Shown here one piece after another: positions 26,518 to 35,267 of a stretch of DNA of 64,000 nucleotides. The notes under the pieces were generated by a model. It saw nothing but the letters and a program-made list of their open reading frames with translations, was not told where the DNA came from and ran no database searches. Source of the stretch: Pseudorhizobium flavum (GTDB lineage: Bacteria; Pseudomonadota; Alphaproteobacteria; Rhizobiales; Rhizobiaceae). Where the stretch lies: assembly GCF_902502825.2 (NCBI RefSeq), contig NZ_LR723670.1, positions 1,240,001 to 1,304,000 on the forward strand, written 5' to 3'. The translations under genes were made by a program, and so were the position numbers. The first letter of the stretch is position 1. Every line of letters begins with the position of its first letter.

Positions 26518-28020
26518 TCAGCCGTTGCTGGCGAGCATGGAGACCTTGTTGCCCATGGCTTCGCCGTTCTTGTCGAGGAGCCGGGTGGGGTAGTCCCCGG
26601 TGAAATAGTGATCGGTGAACTGCGGACGGGCCGGATTGCGCGGCTCGCCGCCGACGGCGCGGTAAAGGCCGTCGATCGACAGGAACTGCAGCGAATCTGC
26701 GCGGATGTATTCGCACATCGCCTGCAGGCTATCGTACTGGTTGGCGAGCAGCTTGTCGGCATCCGGCGTGTCGATGCCGTAGAAGTCGGGATAGTAGATC
26801 ATCGGGCTGGCAACCCGGATATGCACTTCCTTCGCACCGGCATCTCGGATCATCTGGACGATCTTCAGCGAGGTGGTTCCCCGCACGATCGAATCGTCCA
26901 CCAGCACGACACGCTTGCCCTCGATCATCGCCCGGTTGGCGGAGTGCTTTAGTTTCACTCCGAAGGCGCGGATCTGCTGCGTCGGCTCAATGAAGGTGCG
27001 GCCGACATAGTGGTTGCGGATGATCCCGTATTCGAACGGGATGCCGCTCTGCTGAGCATAGCCAAGCGCCGCTGGCGTGCCGCCATCGGGCACGGGGACG
27101 ACGACATCGGCCTCCACCGGCGCTTCCTTGGCGAGGTTCATCCCCATGTTCTTGCGCGCCACATAGACGCTGCGTCCCCCGACGACCGAGTCGGGGCGTG
27201 CGAAGTAAACATATTCGAACAGGCAGAGTCGTTCCGGCTGCTGGTTGCCCGCCTTGCGCGCGTCGATCTCGATCGAGCCGTCCGGCTGAACTTCGCAGAT
27301 GATGACCTCGCCGTTTTCCACGTCCCGGATGTACTTCGCGCCGATGATGTCGAGCGCACAGGTCTCGGAGCAGAAGATCGGCTTGCCGTCCAGTTCGCCC
27401 ATGACGAGCGGCCGGATGCCGGTCGGGTCGCGGGCGGCGATCAGCTTGGTCCGGGTCATCGCGACCATCGAATAGCCGCCCTCCATCTGCCGGATCGCGT
27501 CGATGAAGCGGTCGGCCGTCGAGGTGTATCGCGAGCGGGCGATGAGGTGGAGGACCACCTCCGTGTCGGAGGTCGACTGGCAGATGGCGCCGCCGGCAAT
27601 CAACTGGCGACGTAGCGTCAGGCCGTTGGTGAAGTTGCCGTTATGGGCAATCGCGATGCCGCCCACCTCGAGCTCGGCGAACAGCGGCTGGACGTTGCGC
27701 AGCGCCACTTCGCCGGTGGTCGAATAGCGGACATGGCCGATGGCGATGGTGCCGGGCAGTTTCGCGAGGGTGACCGGGTCGGTGTAGTGGTCGCCGACGA
27801 GGCCCATGCGGCGTTCCGAGTGAAAGCGCTGGCCGTCGAAGGAGACGATGCCGGCGGCTTCCTGGCCACGGTGCTGCAGGGCGTGCAGACCGAGTGCCGT
27901 CAGTGTCGCTGCTTCCGGATGGCCGAGAATGCCGAAGACGCCGCATTCCTCGTGAAGCGTGTCACCGTCGAGATCACCACGAAGGTCATCTGCGGTCGTC
28001 TGCGAAACCGGCTCGTTCAT
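26518..28020 (-). CDS. purF: Amidophosphoribosyltransferase
   Basis: A 500-residue enzyme catalysing the first committed step of purine synthesis. The N-terminal propeptide ends at the catalytic Cys26 (EECGVFG). Glutaminase residues are visible in GHVRYSTTGE and AHNGNFTN, and the PRPP motif VVLVDDSIVRGTTS lies in the C-terminal domain. Length is usual. It is downstream of cvpA, as in many proteobacteria. Confidence 0.97.
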   Translation of the reverse strand: MNEPVSQTTADDLRGDLDGDTLHEECGVFGILGHPEAATLTALGLHALQHRGQEAAGIVSFDGQRFHSERRMGLVGDHYTDPVTLAKLPGTIAIGHVRYSTTGEVALRNVQPLFAELEVGGIAIAHNGNFTNGLTLRRQLIAGGAICQSTSDTEVVLHLIARSRYTSTADRFIDAIRQMEGGYSMVAMTRTKLIAARDPTGIRPLVMGELDGKPIFCSETCALDIIGAKYIRDVENGEVIICEVQPDGSIEIDARKAGNQQPERLCLFEYVYFARPDSVVGGRSVYVARKNMGMNLAKEAPVEADVVVPVPDGGTPAALGYAQQSGIPFEYGIIRNHYVGRTFIEPTQQIRAFGVKLKHSANRAMIEGKRVVLVDDSIVRGTTSLKIVQMIRDAGAKEVHIRVASPMIYYPDFYGIDTPDADKLLANQYDSLQAMCEYIRADSLQFLSIDGLYRAVGGEPRNPARPQFTDHYFTGDYPTRLLDKNGEAMGNKVSMLASNG

Positions 28021-28155
28021 CTGCTGGCCCTTGCCTCTCGGAAAAATGGAAGAGCCGGCCGGGGAGGAGGTCCCCCGATGCCAGCTCGGTCCAGTGTATT
28101 CACCAATACTAGCACAAATGGTGATGCCTGGCCGCGCATCAAGCGCGAGAAAACG

Positions 28156-28758
28156 TCAATTATTTGTCGCAGGGGCGTCTTCGGCCGGAGCGGTCTCCGC
28201 CGGCGGTTGGCCCTGGGCAGGTGCGCCATCGGTCGGTACCTCCTCCTGACCGGTGATGCGGGCACGGATCTGCGGCTCGATATCTTCCGGCAGCACGGCC
28301 TGCAGGCGCCCAACCAGCGTGTCGAGGAAGGGCTTCGACTTCGACTGGCTCACCCATTCCGGCTGTGAGCGGACATCGACCAGCCAGTTCCAGAAGGCAA
28401 CAGCGACGACCAGCAGCAGGATGCCGCGCGCGGCGCCAAACAGGAAACCGAGGGTACGATCCAGCGCGCCGATGCGGCTGTCGATGATGAAGTCGGCGAT
28501 CCGCGAAGTGATGAAGGAAATGATGATCAGCGCGACGAGGAAGATGATGCCGGCAGACCCGGCGATCGCGATGCGGTCGTCCGTCGTGTAGTTCTGCGCG
28601 TAGGGCACGAGCAGTGGATAGAGGTAGTAGGCGGCCGCCACGGAGCCGACCCAGCTTGCGATCGAGAGCACCTCGCGGGAAAAGCCGCGAACCATGGCAA
28701 GCACGGCAGAAAACAGCGTGACGCCGATGACGATGCCGTCAAAGATCGTGATGGGCAT
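28156..28758 (-). CDS. cvpA: CvpA-family inner-membrane protein
   Basis: A 200-residue protein with four hydrophobic helices (opening ITIFDGIVIGVTLFSAVLAM) and the family stretch GFSREVLSIASWVG. An additional conserved piece is DRTLGFLFGAARGILLL. The C-terminus is a Pro/Ala/Glu-rich tail. CvpA was named for colicin V production and is linked to envelope function and purF expression. It sits between radA and purF. ATG 28758 is preferred; upstream codons do not resemble the family. Confidence 0.92.
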   Translation of the reverse strand: MPITIFDGIVIGVTLFSAVLAMVRGFSREVLSIASWVGSVAAAYYLYPLLVPYAQNYTTDDRIAIAGSAGIIFLVALIIISFITSRIADFIIDSRIGALDRTLGFLFGAARGILLLVVAVAFWNWLVDVRSQPEWVSQSKSKPFLDTLVGRLQAVLPEDIEPQIRARITGQEEVPTDGAPAQGQPPAETAPAEDAPATNN

Positions 28759-28779
28759 GTAAGATGTACTCCAAGACTT

Positions 28780-28795
28780 GGCCGTGGCCACGGCC
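28780..28795. repeat. 16-bp perfect palindrome upstream of cvpA
   Basis: GGCCGTGGCCACGGCC at 28780-28795 is fully self-complementary and lies 22 bases upstream of the cvpA start, in the radA-cvpA gap. It could be part of a dyad operator or an mRNA fold. Confidence 0.4.
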
Positions 28796-28843
28796 CCCCG
28801 CGTTCCGGCTGTCTCTTACAACAGTGGTGCGGGTAACGGAAGA

Positions 28844-30247
<1,404 letters not shown>

Positions 30248-30275
30248 GAATCTGTCGCCGCTCAGCTTACGAAAG

Positions 30276-30290
30276 GAACAAAAAAGGAAC
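30276..30290 (-). promoter_or_regulatory. LexA-type operator (GTTC-N7-GTTC) upstream of radA
   Basis: On the plus strand GAAC (30276-30279) and GAAC (30287-30290) are separated by exactly seven bases, so the minus strand reads GTTC-N7-GTTC, the known alphaproteobacterial LexA direct repeat. It lies 29-43 bases upstream of the radA ATG, a normal operator position. Confidence 0.6.
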
Positions 30291-30331
30291 AAAAGCTGTA
30301 GCGTAGCAGGCTGGCCTTGGCAAGACCGCCG

Positions 30332-31492
30332 TCATTCCGCTTCGAGGTAACGTCGCTCGTGGCGCAGGCCGAGGCTCGTCAGCATTTCGTACCCGATTGT
30401 TCCCGCGGCGCGGGCGACCTCATCGACCGGCATGTTCGGGCCGAACAATTCGATGTAGTCGCCACTGCGCACAGCGCCCTCTGGGACGTCGGTCACGTCG
30501 AAGATTGTCAGGTCCATGGTGATGCGTCCGATGACCGGCACGTGATGACCGGCAATGAAGCCGAAGCCGCCCGCGATCCCGCCGGTACGAAGGGGGATGC
30601 CGGATCCGGACAACGAGCGGAGATAGCCATCCGCATAGCCCACGGACGCGATCGCGAGCCGGCTGGCGCGTTCCAACTGATGGGTGGCGCCGTAGCTGAC
30701 GGTACCTCCGACTGCTGCCTCCCGGATCTGTACGATCCTCGCTTCCGCCGTCGCCACCGGCCGCAACGGCTTCATGCCGTTCACGGCCTCGCCGCCGTAG
30801 AGCGCGATGCCGGGCCGGGTCAGATCGAAATGGTATTCGGGACCGAGAAAGATTCCGGCGGAAGCTGAAAGGCTTGATTGGATACCTTCGAATGCGGCGC
30901 TAACGTGCCGGAAAGACTCAAGCTGTGCCTTGTTGCTGGCGGACGATGGCGTATCGCCGCTGTGGAGGTGTGACAGGACCAGCACCGGCGAGAAGCTGGC
31001 GGGACGCGACACATCTTCCGCCAGCGCCAGGGCATCCTGCATCGGCAGGCCGAGCCGGTTGAACCCCGTGTCCACCTGCAGTGCGCAGGGGTAGTCCCCG
31101 TATTCGGCAATCACGCCCATCCAGAAGGCGAGCTGCTCTTCCGACGCAATCACCGGGACCAGGTCGTTCTCGAAGAACATCCGCTCCTGCCCAGGCCAGA
31201 TGCCCGAGAGCACGAAGATGCGAGCCTCGGGCGCGTAGGCGCGCAGCGTCACACCTTCCTGCGCGACCGCAACGAAGAAATCGCGGGCGCCCGCCTCGTA
31301 GAGCGTCGCGCCGCAGTCCTCCAGCCCCAGGCCATAGGCATCCGCCTTGACCACGGCGGCAGTGCGCGCACTACCCGACCGCCGCGCCATGTCCCGCCAG
31401 TTTTCGGCAAGGGCGCCAAGATCAACCGTCAGCCGCACCGGGGCGATATCGAAAGGGTCGGCGTCGGCGGGGAAGTCGTCTTGGTCAGTCAT
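30332..31492 (-). CDS. alr: Alanine racemase (PLP enzyme)
   Basis: A 386-residue enzyme interconverting L- and D-alanine for peptidoglycan. The PLP lysine is Lys49 in VVKADAYGLG; the second catalytic Tyr is in VSYGATH, and VDTGFNRLG and RPGIALYGG are conserved. ATG 31492 is used. It is upstream of radA and divergent from the araC gene (100-base gap). In relatives alr normally follows dnaB directly; here araC-azlC-azlD separates them. Confidence 0.95.
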   Translation of the reverse strand: MTDQDDFPADADPFDIAPVRLTVDLGALAENWRDMARRSGSARTAAVVKADAYGLGLEDCGATLYEAGARDFFVAVAQEGVTLRAYAPEARIFVLSGIWPGQERMFFENDLVPVIASEEQLAFWMGVIAEYGDYPCALQVDTGFNRLGLPMQDALALAEDVSRPASFSPVLVLSHLHSGDTPSSASNKAQLESFRHVSAAFEGIQSSLSASAGIFLGPEYHFDLTRPGIALYGGEAVNGMKPLRPVATAEARIVQIREAAVGGTVSYGATHQLERASRLAIASVGYADGYLRSLSGSGIPLRTGGIAGGFGFIAGHHVPVIGRITMDLTIFDVTDVPEGAVRSGDYIELFGPNMPVDEVARAAGTIGYEMLTSLGLRHERRYLEAE

Positions 31493-31592
31493 GGCATTCC
31501 TGCAATTCACATATCGGCTGCGCCTGTTGCGCGACGGCGAACCTATCACTTTTGTTCAATACCGGAACGCTTCTCCAGGCTATTATGGCGCT

Positions 31593-32450
31593 ATGCACAG
31601 CGTTTCGCAGGAACATGCCCTGAATGCCATGCCGATCGCCGAAGCCGAATCCACGCGGTTCTGGCGTGACGAGCGCTTTGGCGGCATGGAATGCCTGAGT
31701 GCGACCTTCCTGACCCATGAATATGCGCCGCACGCTCATGACACTTACAGCATCGGCGCGATCGAGCATGGCGCACAGATCTCGACCATCAAGGGCTCAC
31801 GGGAAAGTACCGGGCCGGGCAGCCTCTACCTTATCAACCCCGGTGAAGTGCACGACGGGGCGCCCGCCGGCAGCGGCTATCGCTACCGCATGATCTATCC
31901 CGACGCTGCCCTGATGCGCAGTGTTCTGGAGGATGTCACCGGTCGTGCCGTCAACGGCACCCCTGCATTCCGCACGCACTTGCCGGTGGACCCGGAGATG
32001 GCGCGGACCTTCCAGATCGCCCACCGCCGCCTTGAGGCGAATGTGGGGCTGCTGGAGGCGGACGAGGGGATGTTTTCCGTCCTGGTCGGCCTGTTTCGAC
32101 GTCATGGCGAAGCGATCATCATTCCTCCGGAGACCCGGGAGCGAAGCGCGGTTCGGCATGCGCGCGACTACCTCATCGAGAACTATGAATGCGACATCGG
32201 GCTCGAGGAACTGGCGCGGATTGCGGGGCTGAGCCGGGCGCATCTCATCCGGGCCTTTCGCAAGGAATTTCACATCACGCCGCATGCCTTCTTGACCGAC
32301 GTACGCATCCGCCAGGCACGACGCCTGCTGCGTGCCGGTGCACCGCCTGCGACGGTCGCAATGGAGTGCGGCTTCGCCGACCAGGCGCACTTCACGCGCC
32401 ACTTCAAGGCGCGCACCGGCGTGACACCAGGCCAGTATCGAGCCGCCTGA
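31593..32450 (+). CDS. AraC-family transcriptional regulator with N-terminal cupin
   Basis: A 285-residue regulator: AraC-type cupin ligand domain (HEYAPHAHDTYSIGAIEHG, then LYLINPGEVHDG) and C-terminal double helix-turn-helix (ELARIAGLSRAHLIRAFRKE; ARTGVTPGQYR end). The cupin-AraC layout is common beside AzlCD-type exporters, so the likely targets are azlC-azlD downstream, with an amino acid as possible ligand. ATG 31593 is used; ATG 31629 is an alternative. The frame extends upstream antisense to alr without family similarity. Confidence 0.9.
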   Translation: MHSVSQEHALNAMPIAEAESTRFWRDERFGGMECLSATFLTHEYAPHAHDTYSIGAIEHGAQISTIKGSRESTGPGSLYLINPGEVHDGAPAGSGYRYRMIYPDAALMRSVLEDVTGRAVNGTPAFRTHLPVDPEMARTFQIAHRRLEANVGLLEADEGMFSVLVGLFRRHGEAIIIPPETRERSAVRHARDYLIENYECDIGLEELARIAGLSRAHLIRAFRKEFHITPHAFLTDVRIRQARRLLRAGAPPATVAMECGFADQAHFTRHFKARTGVTPGQYRAA

Positions 32451-32489
32451 TCACTTTCCTTCAAGACCGGCCTCGACATGATCCTTAGT

Positions 32490-32501
32490 ACGTCCAGACG
32501 T
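32490..32501. promoter_or_regulatory. Inverted repeat in the araC-azlC gap
   Basis: ACGTC-CA-GACGT at 32490-32501 is a perfect 5-bp dyad 20 bases before the azlC start. It may be a regulator site, though AraC proteins usually prefer direct repeats. Confidence 0.3.
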
Positions 32502-32521
32502 GAAATGTCGCGAGGTCTGAA

Positions 32522-33229
32522 ATGGAAATCGTCACGGGCAGGCGGGCAGAGTTCTTTGCCGGGGCGCGCGCCATCCTTCCCCTACTGGTCGCCGTTATCC
32601 CGGTCGGTGCCGTGTTCGGCGCGGCGGCGGTAACCAAGGGATTGACTGTCGCCGAGGCGGTTCTGATGAGCGCCATGGTCTTCGCCGGCGGATCGCAGTT
32701 CGTCGCCATGGATATCTGGACCCATCCAGCGAGCTGGACCGGCATCGGTTCTGCAGCCCTCCTGGTCAATCTCCGTCACGTGCTGATGGGGGCGTCCATC
32801 GCAGGCAAGATGCGGCGGTTCACCCGTCTCCAGACCGCAGCGGCAATGCCCTTTCTTGCGGACGAGCTCTGGGCGATCTCGGAGATGCGGGCCACAACGT
32901 CGGAAGGCCTGACGCCGGCGTGGTACGCGGGCATCGTCGCGCCCTTTTACGCGGCCTGGATCGTCTCGACGCTCGCAGGCGCCGTTCTTGGCAGCATTGT
33001 GGGGGATCCCGCCGTCGTGGGGCTGGATTTCGCGTTTCCGGCCGTCTTTCTCGTCCTCATCCTTGGATTCTGGAAGGGCCCCAGCACCGCTGCCGTCATC
33101 ATCACAAGCGCCATAGCGGCACTTCTCACGCGACAGGTGACCGAAGGTGTCTGGTACATCCTGGCCGGCGCCACAGCCGGACTTCTCTGCGCGGCATTTG
33201 CCGGTGCCAAGGAGAGGCTCCCTGAATGA
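32522..33229 (+). CDS. azlC: AzlC-family branched-chain amino acid exporter large subunit
   Basis: A 235-residue membrane protein with about six helices. Family signatures are LPLLVAVIPVGAVFGAAAV, MVFAGGSQFVAMD and NLRHVLMGAS. AzlC with AzlD exports branched-chain amino acids or analogues. The 3' end overlaps azlD by four bases (ATGA), and the pair follows the AraC-type regulator. Confidence 0.92.
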   Translation: MEIVTGRRAEFFAGARAILPLLVAVIPVGAVFGAAAVTKGLTVAEAVLMSAMVFAGGSQFVAMDIWTHPASWTGIGSAALLVNLRHVLMGASIAGKMRRFTRLQTAAAMPFLADELWAISEMRATTSEGLTPAWYAGIVAPFYAAWIVSTLAGAVLGSIVGDPAVVGLDFAFPAVFLVLILGFWKGPSTAAVIITSAIAALLTRQVTEGVWYILAGATAGLLCAAFAGAKERLPE

Positions 33230-33528
33230 CCATCGCGGCCCCCACCTTCGCGGTCATCGTCGCGATGGCTGTTACGACACTCCTGACGAGGTACGGCGGC
33301 CTCGTTCTTGTCCGGTTCATAACGCCACAGGGCAGGGCGAAGCGGATGCTGGAGGCGATCCCGCCAGCTGTGCTGACCGCGGTGGTCGTCCCGACCGCTC
33401 TCGCGACCGGCATTGCCGAAACAGCCGGTTGCGCGGTGACCATTCTGGCGGCACTTCGCCTGTCGCTGCTGCCGAGCGTCCTGATCGGGATGGCCTGCGT
33501 GGCGGTCTTGCGGGCGGCGGCACTCTGA
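33226..33528 (+). CDS. azlD: AzlD-family branched-chain amino acid exporter small subunit
   Basis: A 100-residue membrane protein with four short hydrophobic helices, including TTLLTRYGGLVLVRF and MLEAIPPAVLTAVVVPTAL, as expected for AzlD. It is translationally coupled to azlC and converges with dnaB across a 19-base gap with no hairpin. Confidence 0.9.
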   Translation: MTIAAPTFAVIVAMAVTTLLTRYGGLVLVRFITPQGRAKRMLEAIPPAVLTAVVVPTALATGIAETAGCAVTILAALRLSLLPSVLIGMACVAVLRAAAL

Positions 33529-33547
33529 TCCCGCCACCGCCAAGGCA

Positions 33548-35059
33548 TCAGTGCTCTTCGTACTGGGTGAAGCTCGGGTCGGCGAGATCCGCGAAGCGCG
33601 TGTATTCCGACTGGAAGGCGAGCTTGACGGTGCCGGTGGGACCATGGCGCTGCTTGGCGATGATCACGTCAGCCGTGCCCTTCACCTTGTCCATGTGGGC
33701 TTCCCATTCCGGATATTTGGGATCGTGCGGATCCCGCGGCTCAATGTTCTTGACGTAGTATTCCTCGCGGAACACAAAGAGCACCACGTCGGCGTCCTGC
33801 TCGATCGAACCCGATTCACGAAGGTCGGAGAGCTGCGGGCGCTTGTCTTCGCGGCTTTCCACCTGACGCGACAGCTGCGAGAGCGCGATGATCGGGACGT
33901 TCAGTTCCTTGCCGAGTGCCTTGAGGCCCGTGGTGATCTGCGTGATTTCCTGTACGCGGTTGTCGCCGCCCTTGCCGGAGCCGGTCATCAGCTGGATATA
34001 GTCGACCACCAGGCAGTCGAGCCCTCGCTGCCGCTTCAGGCGACGCGCACGGGCGGAAAGCTGGGCGATCGAGATACCACCCGTCTGGTCGATGAAGAGG
34101 GGGACCTTCTGCATCATCTGGCTGCAGGCCACGAGCTTCTCGAAGTCAGCTTCGGTGATGTCGCCGCGGCGGATCTTGGAGGAGGAGACTTCCGTCTGCT
34201 CCGAGATGATACGGGTCGCCAGCTGTTCGGCGGACATTTCGAGCGAATAGAAGCCGACGACGCCGCCATTCCTCGCCTTGAAGCTGCCGTCGGCCTGGAC
34301 CTCCGGCTCGTAGGCTGCGGCGATGTTGTAGGCGATATTGGTGGCAAGCGAGGTCTTGCCCATGCCCGGACGCCCGGCAAGCACGATCAAGTCGGACCGC
34401 TGCAGGCCGCCCATCTTCCCGTCCAGCGACATGATGCCTGTCGAGATGCCCGAAAGATGCCCGTCGCGCTCGAAGGCGGCGCCGGCCATGTCGATCGCCT
34501 GAGCGACGGCATCGTTGAAGGACTGGAAACCGCCGTCGTAGCGGCCCGTTTCGGCCAATTCGAACAGTCGCCGCTCCGTATCCTCGATCTGCGTCTGCGG
34601 CGGCATGTCGAGCGGCGCGTCATAGGCGATGTTGACCATGTCCTCGCCGATGGTGATCAGCGCGCGGCGAAGCGCCAGATCGTAGATCGCGCGGCCATAA
34701 TCCTCGGCGTTGATGATCGACACGGCCTCGGCCGCCAGACGCGCGAGGTACTGAGCCACCGTCAGGTCGCCGACCCGCTCGTCGGCCGGCAGGAAGGTCT
34801 TGATGGTGACGGGGTTTGCCGTCTTGCCCATGCGGATGATGTCGCCGGCGACCTCGAAGATCTTCCGGTGCAGCGGCTCATAGAGATGCACCGGCTTCAG
34901 GAAGTCGGACACCCGGTAATAGGCATCGTTGTTGACGAGGATGGCGCCCAGCAGCGCCTGCTCCGCCTCGATGTTGTTGGGGGCTTCCCGGTAGTGGGGC
35001 TCGGCATCCTTGTTGCTGAGCGCCGTCAGCTTGCGTACTGCGTCCTGCATGGCATCCAT
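33548..35059 (-). CDS. dnaB: Replicative DNA helicase
   Basis: A 503-residue hexameric helicase of the replisome. The N-terminal primase-interaction domain begins APNNIEAEQALLGAILVNN; Walker A GRPGMGKTS is at 229-237; downstream motifs include CLVVDYIQLM, LSQLSR and RESGSIEQDADVV. There is no intein at the common P-loop site. About 110 bases upstream are DnaA-box-like sequences. It is normally next to rplI and alr in relatives but here has foreign neighbours on both sides. Confidence 0.97.
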   Translation of the reverse strand: MDAMQDAVRKLTALSNKDAEPHYREAPNNIEAEQALLGAILVNNDAYYRVSDFLKPVHLYEPLHRKIFEVAGDIIRMGKTANPVTIKTFLPADERVGDLTVAQYLARLAAEAVSIINAEDYGRAIYDLALRRALITIGEDMVNIAYDAPLDMPPQTQIEDTERRLFELAETGRYDGGFQSFNDAVAQAIDMAGAAFERDGHLSGISTGIMSLDGKMGGLQRSDLIVLAGRPGMGKTSLATNIAYNIAAAYEPEVQADGSFKARNGGVVGFYSLEMSAEQLATRIISEQTEVSSSKIRRGDITEADFEKLVACSQMMQKVPLFIDQTGGISIAQLSARARRLKRQRGLDCLVVDYIQLMTGSGKGGDNRVQEITQITTGLKALGKELNVPIIALSQLSRQVESREDKRPQLSDLRESGSIEQDADVVLFVFREEYYVKNIEPRDPHDPKYPEWEAHMDKVKGTADVIIAKQRHGPTGTVKLAFQSEYTRFADLADPSFTQYEEH

Positions 35060-35143
35060 TCAATGTCTTCGGGTTCGGCGCGATCATACAGAAGATTGCG
35101 GCGGAGCGAGGGGCAGCCGGTGAAGTAATCGACGCCATAGCCG

Positions 35144-35174
35144 ATCTCCACAGCCTGCGTCCGCCTGTGGAAAA
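35144..35174. promoter_or_regulatory. DnaA-box-like inverted pair upstream of dnaB
   Basis: TCCACAG (35147-35153) and CTGTGGA (35165-35171) form an inverted repeat. On the minus strand TTTTCCACA (35174 to 35166) differs from the DnaA-box consensus TTATCCACA at one position; the plus-strand partner ATCTCCACA is a 7/9 match. Located 85-115 bases upstream of dnaB. Confidence 0.35.
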
Positions 35175-35205
35175 GTAACGCGCCGAAACTAACAAGATGA
35201 TTTGA

Positions 35206-35235
35206 CCGTGGCAGATCCGCCAGGGACCGCCACGG
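35206..35235 (-). terminator. Hairpin after the TRAP permease gene
   Basis: CCGTGGC (35206-35212) pairs with GCCACGG (35229-35235) across a 16-base loop, 33 bases past the permease stop on the minus strand. TCAAATCATCTTGTT follows, which is only weakly T-rich. Confidence 0.4.
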
Positions 35236-35267
35236 GTGTCGATCATCATAGTTGTCCGGCTGATTCG

